Assembly: GCA_037974665.1 (NCBI GenBank)
Contig: CM075771.1
Span: forward strand, 15,721,425-15,785,424
Reading direction: 5' to 3'
Source of the DNA: Ehretia macrophylla
Taxonomy: Eukaryota > Streptophyta > Magnoliopsida > Boraginales > Ehretiaceae
DNA length: 64,000 bases
A program made the translations under genes and the position numbers. Shown here one piece after another: positions 42,608 through 54,485 of this stretch. The notes under the pieces were generated by a model, which worked only from the letters and a program-made list of their open reading frames with translations, was not told where the DNA came from and did no database searches. Numbering within the stretch: the first letter of the stretch is position 1; the number at the start of each line of letters is the position of its first letter.

Positions 42608-43689
42608 ATGCCTAGATCACGGATAAATGGAAATTTTATTGATAAGACCTTTTCAATTGTAGCCAATATCTTATTACGAATAATTTCGACAACTTCAGGA
42701 GAAAAAGAGGCATTTACCTATTACAGAGATGGTGCGATTTGATTCTTTTTTTTATTCATTTCATATTTATTCGTTTCTCTCAGTCTTACGAGAAAGATAC
42801 CCGATTCAAGAAAATTTTAGAAATAAATCTACGCTTGTTGAAGGTAAATTTTTGAAATAGAACAATTCCTTCTGTTGTGTATCCTCAATTAATGCAACCT
42901 CAAATGCTATGTTTCAGTTGTCGATTCTAGTATTGAACGCAAGGTTAAACCTAGAGGTTCTTAGGGGTCAATCCTACTCGACTAGTACCAATAGGCAGCA
43001 TAGAGGAAGAAGCACTACACCTAGGAATCAACAACATGAAAACTTTGTTATAAATTACCCTTTTCCTTATCGGGCTCGGGACTAAAATAAAAGAATGGTT
43101 GGGACAACAAGCATCCATCTCATTCGTACTTTGGATACCCGTATAACCATCGAAGGCTATTGAAGTGACTAATTCCTGGAAATTAGGAGGCATTGAAAAC
43201 AAAGAAATTGTTGGAGTTCTCATTTCTATCTAGGCCCAACACTCTTGATGTTAAGAAAAGATCTCTGGCAGGAAGGTTGGCTAGAGATTTCTTGTAAAAA
43301 CACTAGCCCTAGTCAGCTCATAATGAGAAAATTTTAATCTTTTTTGTTTTGATTCCATGTATAATTCTCATTATGCACATAAGGGAGGAGTCGTATGAGA
43401 TGAAAATCTCACGTATGGTTTTGAAATGGAGATTCTTTTAATTGAATGATTACCATAACAGATGTCAGCTCAATCCGAAGGAAATTATGCGGAAGCTTTA
43501 TAGAATTATTATGAAGCTATGCGACTAGAAATTGATCCTTATGATCGAAGTTATATACTCTATAATATAGGTCTTATCCACACAAGTAATGGAGAACATA
43601 CGAAAGCTTTGGAATATTATTTTCGAGCACTAGAACGAAACCCATTCTTACCGCAAGCTTTTAATAATATGGTCATGATATGTCATTAC
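42608..43689 (+). pseudogene. ycf3: ycf3 exons 1-2, photosystem I assembly factor, truncated
   Basis: Exon 1 (42608-42731, 124 bp) codes [20 protein letters not shown] to TYYRD. Group II intron 1 (42732-43461) starts GTGCG and has a domain V hairpin at about 43385-43425. Exon 2 (43462-43689, 228 bp) carries the TPR segment [20 protein letters not shown] but has CAG to TAG in AEAL-Q-NYYEA. After exon 2 the intron GTGCG begins and the plastid sequence breaks off; exon 3 is missing. Ycf3 is a TPR chaperone for photosystem I. Confidence 0.92.
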
Positions 43690-43740
43690 GTGCGAATACT
43701 ATTACACTACCGCAAGCTTTGGAATATTATTTAATAATCA
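43690..43740. other. Scrambled end of the NUPT
   Basis: About 20 bp of ycf3 intron 2, then 43710-43733 repeats two pieces of exon 2 (CCGCAAGCTT from 43652 and GCTTTGGAATATTATTT from 43605) fused through their shared AAGCTTT. Sequence beyond is transposon-like. Confidence 0.6.
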
Positions 43741-43828
43741 GGCTAATGTCTAGTTACAAACGGTACCATGCCAAAATTATGTCGCGTCTTGACTTGGATT
43801 CTATGAGGGGTCAAGTTGGGGCGTGACA

Positions 43829-45112
43829 TGAAGAAGCCCACAACTGTAAATATACTATCCACCCAGGAGGTACAAAGATGTATAGAGATCTAAATCAACA
43901 TTACTGGTGGAATATTATGAAGCAGGAGATTGCAAAGTTTGTGTCTTCGTGTTTAACTTGTCAATTGGTGAAGGCAGAACATCAAAGACCCACAAGGCTT
44001 CTACAACCTTTGGAGATTTCGCAATAGAAGTGGGAACATGTAAGTATGGTCTTTGTCATGGAGTTGCCGAGGTCTCCTCGAGGATGTGATGCAGTTTGGG
44101 TTATTGTTGATTGGTTGTTCATTGCGATGAACAAGAAGGATAGTCTTGAGAAGTTAGCTGATTTGTATGTGGCTAATGTGGGGAGATTGCATGGGGTACT
44201 AGCTAGCATTGTATCGGACAGAGATCCAAGGCTTACATCCCAGTTCTGGTAGAAATTGCAAGAAGCCTTGGGGACAAAATTGAGCTTTAGTACAGCATAC
44301 CACCCTAAGACAGACGGACAATTAGAGGGAACCATACTAATATTGGAAGACATGTTAAGGGCATATGTGTTGGATTTCAGAAGTAGTTGGGAGAACCATT
44401 TGCCTTTGGCAAAATTTGCTTACAATAACAACTACCAGGCAACTATTGGTATGGCTCTATACGAAGCTTTGTATGGTAGAAAGTATAGATCACCCTTGTA
44501 TTAGGACAAGGTCGGTGAGATGAAAGCGGTGGACCCCATGTTATTGTTAGAATTACTGGAGAAGATCGAGAATGTACATTTCATTCGGAAAAGAATGTTC
44601 ATGGCCCAAAGAAGACATAAGAATTATGCAAATAAGAAGAGGCGAGACCTAGAGTTTGAAGTTGGTGACCTAGTGTTCTTGAAGTTATCACCTCAGAAGG
44701 GGTTGATTAGACATGGCAAGGGTGGAAAGTTGAGCCCAAGGTACGTGGAACCATTTCAAATTGTGGGAAGAGTTGGCAAGTTAGCATACTGGTTGGATCT
44801 ACCCGAACATCTCTCCAACATTCGCACCATGTTCCATGTGTCGATGCTAAGGCAGTATTACCCCAATCCATCTCACATCCTATAGCCGGAACCGCTAAAA
44901 CTTTGGGAGAACTTTTCCTATAAGGAGAGACCCGTGCAGATTTTAGATGAGCAAGAACGTAAGTTGCGTAACAAGAGTATTCCCATGGTGAAGATAATTT
45001 GGAATAATAATCATGGGATTGAAGAAACAACGTGGGACAGACGCGACCAAATGGAGCAACAATATCCGACATTATTTCAAGGTAGGAAGAAATTTTGAGG
45101 ATGAAATTCTTT
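43829..45112 (+). pseudogene. Gypsy integrase and chromodomain remnant
   Basis: Starts in the integrase zinc finger ([34 protein letters not shown]). The core is broken by stops, for example near 44026 and 44252, but VSDRDPRLTSQFW and YHPKTDGQLEGT are readable, the catalytic Glu region being altered (QLEGT for QSERT). A GPF-like KLSPRYVEPFQI segment and a chromodomain-like end follow. Not functional. Confidence 0.88.
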
Positions 45113-45125
45113 CAAGGGTGGAGGA

Positions 45126-46671
45126 TGTGAAGCCCTACACGAAACCCCGTAAGCATATCATGTCATTTAAAATGTGTTGACATCAATTTACGTGCATTTA
45201 TATCATTTTACATGTATTTATGTTAACTTATGTGCATTTAGGTATTTTAGATGTCGTAGGTATTAATTAAAACCTTATTGGTTTAAGAATAGCTAACTAA
45301 CTAGTTAAAAACCAACTAGAATGACAAATTAGTAGATAGCTTTTAATTGAAGGGGCAAAGTGGTCACTAGGCATCAAATGAAAATATCCTACCTAACCAA
45401 TTTTGTCTTTCAAACAAAACAACAAACACACACACACACATACACCATAGCCGGCCAAGGAGAGGAGAAGAAATGTAGGAAAATAGAGAAAGAAATGAGG
45501 AAAAAGAAGAAGAAGAAAGAGAATGAAGCTACTTCTAAACATTTTCAAGCTCTTTCCTTGCATTTTCAAGCTTCTTTAACACTTGTGCTTGCATTCAATC
45601 TCTTGGATAAGTGAGGGATATTTTCTAAATGTTTTGTAAAGACATATAATGCATGATTGAGGTATTCGATAAAGGTATTGAACAAGTTCAAGGCTATATA
45701 ATTGCTTATTGTGTGTTTTGAGCTTGGAATGAAGGTTTATGGTTTCAAGAGTTGTGGTGTTGAACCTCTTGTTGATTGTACTCTTCTTATGCTTGTTGTT
45801 GGGTTAGAAGAAATGTTATAGGAGTCTACGGATGGTAAACTTTGATAGAGGCACAAGAGTTGTTGTTTTGCTATGCTTGTATGTGTTGAAGTGGTTGACC
45901 TTGTTTGTTGTAGATAATTCTATGATGGAATGGAGTCTAAATGTTGCTTGAACATGTTAAGGTAGTATACTTGATGATGGTAATTGGGAGATGTAGATGT
46001 GTTTGCATAAGAGTGGCTTGAAGGGTAAAGATGGTGATAAAACTTGCAAAGTGCGTGTGAGGTTGTCCTTGGCTGGGCAATGTCGGACGAGGAGCCGGAT
46101 GAGTGATTCGTCCTGCTTCACTCATCTGTCATCTACTGGAAGACTCGGATAAGTCATGTCGGATGAGTCACTCGTCCAACTCTTCACCCGAGTCCCCTGT
46201 TTTTGCTATACGAACATGACTTCATTGCATTGTTTTGAGTAGTTATTGGGGTACATCAATGCTAGTATGATTCAAGGTATATACAGTAGGACAATGTGGC
46301 AAAGTAAAGATGTTCATATGAGTTGATCTTCCATCACTTACGAGTTGTATTAAAACAAGGTTTGTATGATAGGTTTTGCATCGTCTATATGCATGCTTGC
46401 TATGCCTACATGTTAAATGTTTGCTTGACAGAGGTAACCCCTCCACATGTGCTCTAATTGCAAATATAATTGAATTGTATACACAACAAGGTTGCACCTT
46501 CTAACGAGGTAGTGTCGAGACCTCCGGGCGGCGGTGGGCTTGCCGATATATCTCGGCTACCAAGGTATTGATTCCCTTTCTTGCCGGGATCACATGATAC
46601 CCTGGGAGACCTACTTGCCCGAACCCAATGATACCCTCGAAGAGATAGGTTACATGATTTTTATTGTATTA
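45126..46671 (+). repeat. LTR of the deleted gypsy element, 3' end missing
   Basis: Starts TGTGAAGCCCTACACG just after a GGTGGAGGA purine tract. It holds an (AC)n microsatellite at 45425-45444 and the GC-rich module CCGGGCGGCGGTGGGCTTGCC-like at 46524-46544 that is shared in position with the other gypsy LTRs. It gives way to 5S spacer near 46672; the terminal CA end is not present here. Confidence 0.78.
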
Positions 46672-46858
46672 TTTCGGCTTCATTTCTTCAGTTTTAGGCA
46701 ACTTTTCTTCATTTTGCGCTGTTTTTTAGGCCCGGGTCGTTCATCATGAGCTGCGAAAAGGACGAGAACCCAACTCGCGGAACATTGGAGGGCTCTACAA
46801 CGCATCGATATCATGTCTTGCGGTGATGCTGCGTTGTTGAAATAGATGGTCTATCGAT

Positions 46859-46872
46859 AAGCCCAATGGGCC
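46859..46872. promoter_or_regulatory. Conserved upstream palindrome of 5S units (example)
   Basis: AAGCCCAATGGGCC lies at about -88 to -75 from the 5S start here and at the same distance in nearly all units. It contains TGGGCC, the plant site-II/TCP-type motif, in both orientations. A role is inferred from conservation only. Confidence 0.5.
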
Positions 46873-46916
46873 TTTTGAATGGTTCTTCTCTCTTGGCTGG
46901 GACTGTGAACCATCAA

Positions 46917-46924
46917 CACATAAG
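46917..46924 (+). promoter_or_regulatory. 5S upstream TATA-like element (example)
   Basis: CATAAGGG at about -28 relative to the GGG start, present in almost every unit as ACACATAAGGG. Plant 5S genes use a TATA-like element at -28 and a C at -1; both are seen. Confidence 0.6.
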
Positions 46925-46946
46925 GGATTTGCACCATCAACATGAT

Positions 46947-47065
46947 GGGTGCGATCATACCAACACTAATGCACCAGATTCTATCAGAACTCCGAAGTTA
47001 AGCGTGTTTGGGCGAGAGTAGTACTAGGATGGGTGACCCCCTGGGAAGTCCTCTTGTTGCACCCC
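46947..47065 (+). rRNA. 5S rRNA copy 1
   Basis: Full length. The internal control region is near consensus (GAAGTTAAGCGTGTTTGGGC, GGATGGGTGACC). Differences: CAGATTCTATC for CGGATCCCATC and TCTTGTTG near the end. Among the better copies. Confidence 0.93.
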
Positions 47066-47624
47066 CCCTTTTCATTTTTTTCCCCGCTTAGCCTTGCCAA
47101 GATGCTTTATCCATCAGATTTATATTGTCGAGTCCCACGGCATCTTCGGTAGGACAACTTCGCTTCGCGTAGAGGCTAGGCCCACAAATCGAAGATGTAG
47201 GGCTTTTGACTAGGTCTTCATCGCTCCAGTGCCCATAACTTTTGATCCGTAAGGAGTTATACGACGTACAACATACTGTTGGAAAGTTCTCTAGGACCTC
47301 TACGACAGGGGCAGCAAGCCTGTTCGGCTGTACCTATTTTCGGTACATAAAATTGAACATTTTCATTAGTTTTGGGCCATTTTTCTTGTATTTGCGTTGT
47401 TTTTTAGGCCCGGGTCGTTCATCGTGAGCCACGAAAAGGACGAGAACCCAACTCGCAGAACATTAGAGGGCTCTACAATGTTTCAATATCATGTCTTGCA
47501 GTGATGCTGCGTTGTTGAAGCACATGGGTTGTCGATAAGCCCAATGGGCTTTTTGGATGGTTTGTTTCTCTTGGCTGGGACTATGAACCGTCAACACATA
47601 AGGGCTTTTCACCATCAACAAGAT

Positions 47625-47743
47625 GGGTGCTATCATACCAGCACTAATGCACATGATTCCATCAGAACTCCGAAGTTAAATGTGCTTGGGCTAGAGTAGT
47701 ACTAGAATGGGTGACCCACAGAGAGGTCCTCGTGTTGCACCCC
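47625..47743 (+). rRNA. 5S rRNA copy 2
   Basis: Full length with changes at the start (GGGTGCTATC), TTAAATGTGC in box A, and GACCCACAGAGAGG in the 3' part. Probably impaired. Confidence 0.9.
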
Positions 47744-48304
47744 CATTTTCATTTGTTTTTCCCCAGTTTAGCCTTGCCAAGATGCTTTATCCATCACATT
47801 TATATTCTCGAGTCCCACGGCATCTTGGGCAAGCCAACTTCGCTTCGCGTAGAGGCTAGGCCCGCAAATCGATGACGTGGGGCCTGTGACCAGGTCTCCG
47901 TCGCTCTGGTGCCTATAACTTTTGATCTGCAAGGAGTTATGTGGTGAAAAGCATACCGTTGGAAAGCTCCGCGGGAGCTCTACAACGGGAGCAGCAAGCC
48001 TGCTCGACTTTGCCTATTTTTGGTACCTACAATCGAACATTTTCATCAGTTTCGGGACACTTTTCTTCTTTTTACGCTATTTTTCAGGCCTGGGTCGTTC
48101 GTCGTGAGTCGCAAAAAGGACGAGAACCAAACTCACGGAACATTGGAGGGCTCTACAACGGGTCGATATAACGTCCTGCGGTGATGTTGCGTTGTTGAAG
48201 CAGATGGGTTGTCGATAAGCCCAATGGGCCTTTTGAACGGTTTGTCTCTCTTGGCTAGGACTGTGAACCAGCAACACATAAGGGCATTGCACCATCAACA
48301 TGAT

Positions 48305-48423
48305 GGGTGCTGTCATACCAACACCAATGCACTAGATCCTATCAAAACTCTGAAGTTAATCATGCTTGGGCGAGAGTAGTACTAGGATGGGTGACCCCCT
48401 GGGAAGTCCTCGTGTTGCACCCT
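48305..48423 (+). rRNA. 5S rRNA copy 3
   Basis: Full length. The 5' half has many changes (GGGTGCTGTC, CACTAGATCCTATCAAAACT, TTAATCATGC), while the 3' half equals consensus. Confidence 0.9.
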
Positions 48424-48982
48424 TGTTTTCATTTTTTTTCCCCGTTTAGCCTTCCCAAGATGCTTTATCTATCACATTTATATTCTCGAGTCCCACGGCA
48501 TCTTGGGCAGGACAACTTCACTTCGCGTAGAGGTTGGGCCCGTAAACCGAGGATGTGAGACTTGTGACCAGGTCTCCGTCGCTCCAATGCCCATAACTTT
48601 TGATCTGTAAGGAGTTATGCGGTGTAAAGCATATCATTGGAAAGCTCTCCAGGAGCTCTACCACGAGGGAAGCAAGCTTGCCTGGTTCCGCCTATTTTCG
48701 GCACCCAAAACCGAACATTTTCATCAATTTTGGGCTAGTTTTCTTGTTTTTGCACTATTTTTTTGGCCCGGGTCGCTCGTGGTGAGCCACGAAAAGGGCG
48801 AGAATCCAACTCGCAGAACATTAGAGGGGTCTACAACACTTCGAGATCATGTCTTGTGGTGACGCTGCGTTGTTGAATCACATGGGCTGTCAATAAGCCC
48901 AATAGGCCTTTTGAATGGTTCGTCTCTCTTGGCTGGGACTGTGAACCTTCAACACATAAGGGCTTTGCACCATCAACATGGC

Positions 48983-49101
48983 GGGTGCTACCATACCAGG
49001 ACTAATGCACTAGATCCCATCAGAACTCCGAAGTTAAGCCTGCTTGGGCAATAGTAGTACTAAGATAGGTGACCCTCTGGGAAGTCCTCGTGTTACACTC
49101 C
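48983..49101 (+). rRNA. 5S rRNA copy 4
   Basis: Full length with GGGTGCTACC start, TTGGGCAATAG in the control region, TAAGATAGGTGACC in box C and TGTTACACTC at the end. Likely a pseudogene. Confidence 0.88.
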
Positions 49102-49661
49102 ACTTTTCATTTTTTTTGCCCTGTTTAGCCTTGCCAAGATGTTTTATCCATCACATTTATATTCTCGTGTCCAACAGCATCTTGGGCAGGACAACTTCGC
49201 TTCGCGTAGAGGCTGGGCCCGTAAACCGAGGACGTGGGGCCTATGACTAGGTCTCCGTTGCTCTAGTGCCCATAACTTTTTATCTGTAAGGAGTTATGCG
49301 GCCCAAAACATACCGTTGAAAAGCTCTCTAGGCACTCTACGACGGGGACAGCAAGCCTGCTGGGCTATGCCTATTTTTGGTACCCAAAATTGAACATTTT
49401 CATCAGTTTCGTATTACTTTTCTTCTTTTTGCGTTCTTTTTAAGGCCCGGGTCATTCGTCGTGAGCCGCGAAAAGGACGAGAACCCAACTCGCTAAACAT
49501 TGGAAGGCTCTACAATGTGTCAATATCATGTCTTGTTGTGATGCTGTGTTGTTGAAGCAGATGGGCCATCGATAAGCCCAATGGGCCTTTTGAATGGTTC
49601 GTCTCTCTTGGCTGGGACTGTGAACCGTCAACATATAAGGGCTTTGTACCATCAACATGAC

Positions 49662-49780
49662 GGGTGCGATCATACGAGTACTAATGCACCGGATCCCATC
49701 AGAACTCCGAAGTTAAGCATGCTTGGGCGAGAGTAGTACTAGGATGGGTGACCCTTTGGGAATTCCCCTTGTTGCACCCC
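49662..49780 (+). rRNA. 5S rRNA copy 5
   Basis: The control region is intact except GCATGC for GCGTGC. CATACGAGTA near the start and GGAATTCCCCTTG at the 3' end are unusual; the latter is shared with copy 19. Confidence 0.92.
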
Positions 49781-50342
49781 CTTTTTCCTTTTTTTTTTGC
49801 CCCCTTAAGCCTTGCCAAGATGCTTTATCCACCACATTTATATTCCTGAGTCCCACAGCATCTTGGGTAAGACAACTTCGCTTCGCGTAGAGGCTGGGCC
49901 CGCAAACTGAGGACGTGTGGCCTGTGACCAAGTCTCCGTCGCTTCGGTGCTCGTAACTTTTGATCCATAAGGACTTATGTTGTGCACAACATACTGTTGG
50001 AAAGCTCTCCGGGAGCTCTACAACCGTGGCAGCAAGCCTGCTAGGTTGCGCCTATTTTTGGTACCCAAAATTGAATGTTTTCATCAATTTTGAACCACTT
50101 TTCTTCTTTTAACAATGTTTTTTAGGTTTGGGTCATTCGTCGTGAGCCACAAAAAGTACGTGAACCCAACTCGCGAAACATTAGGGGGCTCTACAATTCG
50201 TCGATATCACGTCTTGCGGTGATGCTGCAATATTGAAGTAGATGGGCAGTCGATAAGCCCAAAGGGCCTTCTGAATGGTTCATCTCTCTTGGCTGGGACT
50301 GTAAACCGTCAACACATAAGGGCTTTGCACCATCAATATGAC

Positions 50343-50461
50343 GGGTGCGATCATACCAGCACTAATGCACCAGTTCCCATCAAAACTCCGAAGTTAAGCA
50401 TGGTTGGGCGAGAGTAATACTAGGATGGGTGACCCCCAGAGAAGTCCTCGTGTTGTGCTCC
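50343..50461 (+). rRNA. 5S rRNA copy 6
   Basis: Full length. AGCATGGTTGGGC and GAGTAATACT changes in the control region; the end reads TGTTGTGCTC. Confidence 0.9.
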
Positions 50462-51021
50462 ATTTTCATTTTTTTTTGCCCCGTTTAGCCTTGCCAAGAT
50501 GTTTTATCCATCATATTTATATTCTCGAGTCCCATGGCATCTTGGGCAGGACAACTTCACTTCGCGTAGAGGCTGGGCCCACAAACCGAGGACGTGGGGC
50601 TTTTGACCAGGTCTCCGTCACTCCGGTGCCCATAACTTTTGATCCGTAAGGAGTTATGCACCGTACAGCATACCGTTGGAAAGCTCTCCAGGAGCTCTTC
50701 GACGAGGGTAGCAAGCCTGGTTAGCTGCGCCTATTTTTTGGTACAAAAAATTGAATATTTTCATTAGTTTAGGGCCATTTTTCTTCTTTTTGCGCTGTTT
50801 TTTAGGCCCTAGTCGTTCGTCATCAACAACGAAAAGGATGAAAACCCAACTTGCAGAACATTGGAGGGCTCTACAATCCATCAATATCACGTCTTGCGAT
50901 GATGCTGTATTGTTGAAGCAGATGGTCTATCGATAAGCCCAATGGGCCTTTTGAATGATTCGTCTCTATTAGCTGGGACTGTGAACCGTCAGCACATAAG
51001 GGTTTGCACCATCAACATGAC

Positions 51022-51140
51022 TGGTGATATCATACAAGCACTAATGCACTGGATCCCATCAGAACTCCGAAGTTAAGCGTGCTTGGGCGAGAGTAGTACA
51101 AGGATGGGTGACCCCTTGGGAAGTCCTCGTGTTGCACCAC
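51022..51140 (+). rRNA. 5S rRNA copy 7
   Basis: The first base is T, not G (TGGTGATATC), and CATACAAGC follows. The control region is consensus apart from GTACAAGG. Confidence 0.9.
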
Positions 51141-51654
51141 CATTTTCATTTTTTTTTGCCTTGTTTAGCCTTGCTGAGATGCTTTATCCAACACATTTAT
51201 ATTCTCGAGTCCCACGGCATCTTGGGTAGGACAACTTTGCTTCGTGTAGAGGCTGGGCCCACAAACCGAGGACATGGCGCTTGTGACCAGGTCTCCGTCG
51301 CTCCGGTGCACATAACTTTTGATATGTAGAGAGTTATGCGACGTACAGCATATCGTTGGAAAGCTCTCCGGGAGCTCTACGACAAGGGTAGTAAGCCTGA
51401 TTAGCTGCGCCTATTTTTGGTACAAAAAATTGAACGCTTTCATAAGTTTCGGGCTATTTTTCTTCTTTTTACGTTGTTTTTTAGGCCCGGGTCGCTCATC
51501 GTGAGCCGTGAAAAGGACGAGAACCCAACTCACAAAACATTGGAGGGCTCTACAATGGGTCAATATAAGCCCAATGGGCCTTTTGAATGGTTCGTTTCTC
51601 TTGGCTGGGACTGTGAACCGTCAACACATAAGGGCTTTGCACCATCAACATGAT

Positions 51655-51773
51655 GGGTGCGATCATACCAGTAGTAATGCACCAGATCCCATCAGAACTC
51701 CGAAGTTAAGCGTGCTTGGGCGAGAGTAGTATTAGGATGGGTGACCCCTTGGGAAGTCCTCGTATTGCACCTC
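51655..51773 (+). rRNA. 5S rRNA copy 8
   Basis: One of the copies closest to consensus: CAGTAGTAATGCACCAGATC, GTATTAGG and a CGTATTGCACCT end are the main changes. The spacer just upstream has lost 46 bp. Confidence 0.93.
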
Positions 51774-52334
51774 CATTTTCATTTTTTTTTGCCTTGTTTA
51801 GCCTTGCCAAGAAGCTTTATCCATCATATTTATATTCTCAAGTCACACGGTATCTTGGGCAGGACAACTTCGCTTAGCTTTGAGGTTGGGCCCACAAAAC
51901 TAGGACGTGGGGATTGTGACTAGGTCTCCGTCACTCCGGTGCCCATAAATTTTTATCTGTAGAGCGTTATGTAGCGCAGAGCAAACCGTTGGAAAGCTCT
52001 CTAGGAGCTCTACGATATGGGTAACAATCCTGCTCGGCTGCGCCTATTTTCGGTACCCAAAATTGAATGTTTTTATCAATTTCGGGCCACTTTTCATCTT
52101 TTTGCGCTATTTTTTAGGCTCTGGTCGTTCGTCGTGAGCCGCAAAAAGGAAGAGAACCCAATTTGCGGAACATTGGAGGGCTCTACAATGTGCCGATACC
52201 ACGTCTTGCAGTGATGCTGCCTTGTTGAAGCAGATGGGCTATCGATAAGCCCAATTGGCCTTTTGAATGGTTCGTCTCTCTTGGCTGGGACTGTGAACCG
52301 TCAACACATAATGGCTTTGCAGCATCAACATGAC

Positions 52335-52453
52335 GGGTGCGATCATACCAGCACTAACGCACCGGATCCCATCAGAACTCTGAAGTTAAGCATGCTTGGG
52401 TGAGAGTAGTACTAGGACTGGTGACCCCCTGAGAAGTCCTCTTGTTGCACCCC
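52335..52453 (+). rRNA. 5S rRNA copy 9
   Basis: Full length. CTCTGAAGTTAAGCATGC, TTGGGTGAG and GGACTGGTGACC mark control-region changes. Confidence 0.91.
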
Positions 52454-53014
52454 CATTTTCATCTTTTGTTTCCCCGTTTAGCCATGCCAAGATGCTTTAT
52501 CCATCACATTTCTATTCTCAAGTCCTACGGCATCTTGGGCAGGACAACTTCACTTCGCGTAGAGGCTGGGCCCGAAAATCGAGGATGTGGGGCCTGTGAC
52601 CAGGTCTCCGTCGCTCCGGTGCCTATTACTGTTGATCCGTAAGGAGTTATGCAACACACAGCATACTTTTGGAAAGCTCTACAGGGACTCTACGACGGGG
52701 GTAGCAAGTTTGCTCTGCTGCGCCTATTTTTGGTACCCAAAATCGAATGTTTTCATCAGTAGCCGGCCACTTTTCTTCTTTTTACGCTATTTTTTAAGCC
52801 TGGGTCGTTTATCGTGAGCCACGAATAGGAAGAGAACCCAACTCGCAGAAAATTAAAGGGTTCTACAACGCGTCGATATTACGTCTTGTGGTGATGCTGT
52901 GTTGTTGAAGCAGATGGGCTGTCGATAAGCCTAATGGGCCTTTCAAAAGGTTTATCTCTCTTGGCTGGGATTGTGAACCGTCAACACATAAGGGCTTTGC
53001 ACCATCAACTTGAT

Positions 53015-53133
53015 GAGTGCTTCCATACCAGCACTAATGCAACGGATCCCATCAAAACTCCGAAGTTAAGCGTGCTTGGGCGAGAGTAGTAATTGGATGG
53101 GTGACCCCCTGGAAAGTCCTCGTGTTGCACCCT
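53015..53133 (+). rRNA. 5S rRNA copy 10
   Basis: GAGTGCTTCC start, GCAACGG, ATCAAAACT and GTAATTGG changes; box A is intact. Confidence 0.9.
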
Positions 53134-53691
53134 ATTTTTCATTTTTTTTGCCCCGTTTAGCCTTGCCAAGATGCTTTATCCATCACATTTATATTCTTGA
53201 GTCCCACGGCATCTTGGTAGGACAACTACGCTTCGCGTAAAGGTTGGGTCCGCAAACCGAGGACGTGGGGCCTATGACTAGGTCTTCGTCGCTTCGGTGC
53301 CAATAACTTTTGATCCGTAAGGAGTTATACGGTGCACAACATACTGTTTGAAAGCTCTCCGGGAGCTCTACAACGAGGGCAGCAAATGTGGCCAGCTGCG
53401 CCTATTTTTGGAATCCAAAATTGAATGTTTTTATCAGTTTCAAGACAATTTTCTTCTTTTTGCATTATTTTTTGGGCCCGAGTCGTTCATCGTGAACCAC
53501 GAAAAGGACAAGAACCCAACTGGCAGAACACTATAGGGTTCTATAGCACGTCGATATCACGTCTTATAGTAAAGCTGCATTGTTGAAGCCTATGGGCTGT
53601 CGATAAGCCCAATGGGCCTTTTGAATGGTTCATCACTCTTGGCTGGGACGGTGAACGTCAACACATAAGGGCTTTGCACCATCAACATGAT

Positions 53692-53810
53692 GGGTGCGAT
53701 CATACCAGCACTAATGCAACAGATCCCATCAGAACTCAGAAGTTAAGCGTGCTTAGGCGAGAGTAGAACTAGGATGGGTGACCCCCGGGGAAGTCCTCGT
53801 GTTGTACCCC
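53692..53810 (+). rRNA. 5S rRNA copy 11
   Basis: Good 5' end. CTCAGAAG, GCTTAGGCG and GTAGAACT hit the control region. The 3' CCCCCGGGGAAG is shared with copies 21 and 23. Confidence 0.9.
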
Positions 53811-54366
53811 CCCTTTTTTTTTGCCCCATTTAGCCTTGCCAAGATGTTTTATCCATCACATTTATATTCTTGAGTCCCATGGCATCTTGGACAGGACAGC
53901 GTTGCTTTGCGTAGAAACTGGGCCCGCAAATCGAGGACGTGGGGCCTGTGACTAGGTCTCTGTCGCTCCGGTGCCCATAACTTTTGATCCGTTGGGAGTT
54001 ATGTGACGCACAACATACCATTGGAAAGCTCTCCGAGAGATCTACGATGGGGGTAGCAAGCCTGATCAACTGAGCCTGTTTTTAATACCCAAAATTGAAC
54101 GTTTTCATCAGTTTAAGGCCATTTTTCTTCTTTTTGCACTATTTTTTAGGCCCTGGTCATTCGTTGTCAGCCACAAAAAGGACGAGAACCTAACTCGCAG
54201 AACATTGGAGGGCTCTACAATGCGTTGATAGCACATCTTGCGGTGATGCAGCGTTGTTGAAGCAGATGGTCTGTCGATAAGCCGAATGGGCCTTTTGAAT
54301 GGTTCGTCTCTCTTGGCTGGGACTATGAACCGTCAACACATAATGACTTTGCACCATCAACATGAC

Positions 54367-54485
54367 TGGTGAGATCATACCAGCACTAATGCACCGGATC
54401 CCATCAGAACTCCGAAGTTAAGCATGCTTGGGCGAGAGTAGTACTAGGATGGGTAACCCCCTAGGAAGTCCTCATGTTGCACCCA
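54367..54485 (+). rRNA. 5S rRNA copy 12
   Basis: TGGTGAGATC start, then near consensus through the control region; GGGTAACC in box C and CCTCATG near the end. The spacer after it carries a 115-bp tandem duplication. Confidence 0.92.

Larger units (their letters stand above)
43741..46671 (+). mobile_element. Deleted Ty3/gypsy derivative
   Basis: About 88 bp of LTR end (to TGACA at 43828), integrase/chromodomain coding remains (43829-45112), then an LTR beginning TGTGAAGCCCTAC at about 45126. Gag, protease, RT and RNase H are absent. It is related to but distinct from the element at 21594. The right LTR is cut where the 5S array begins. Confidence 0.85.
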
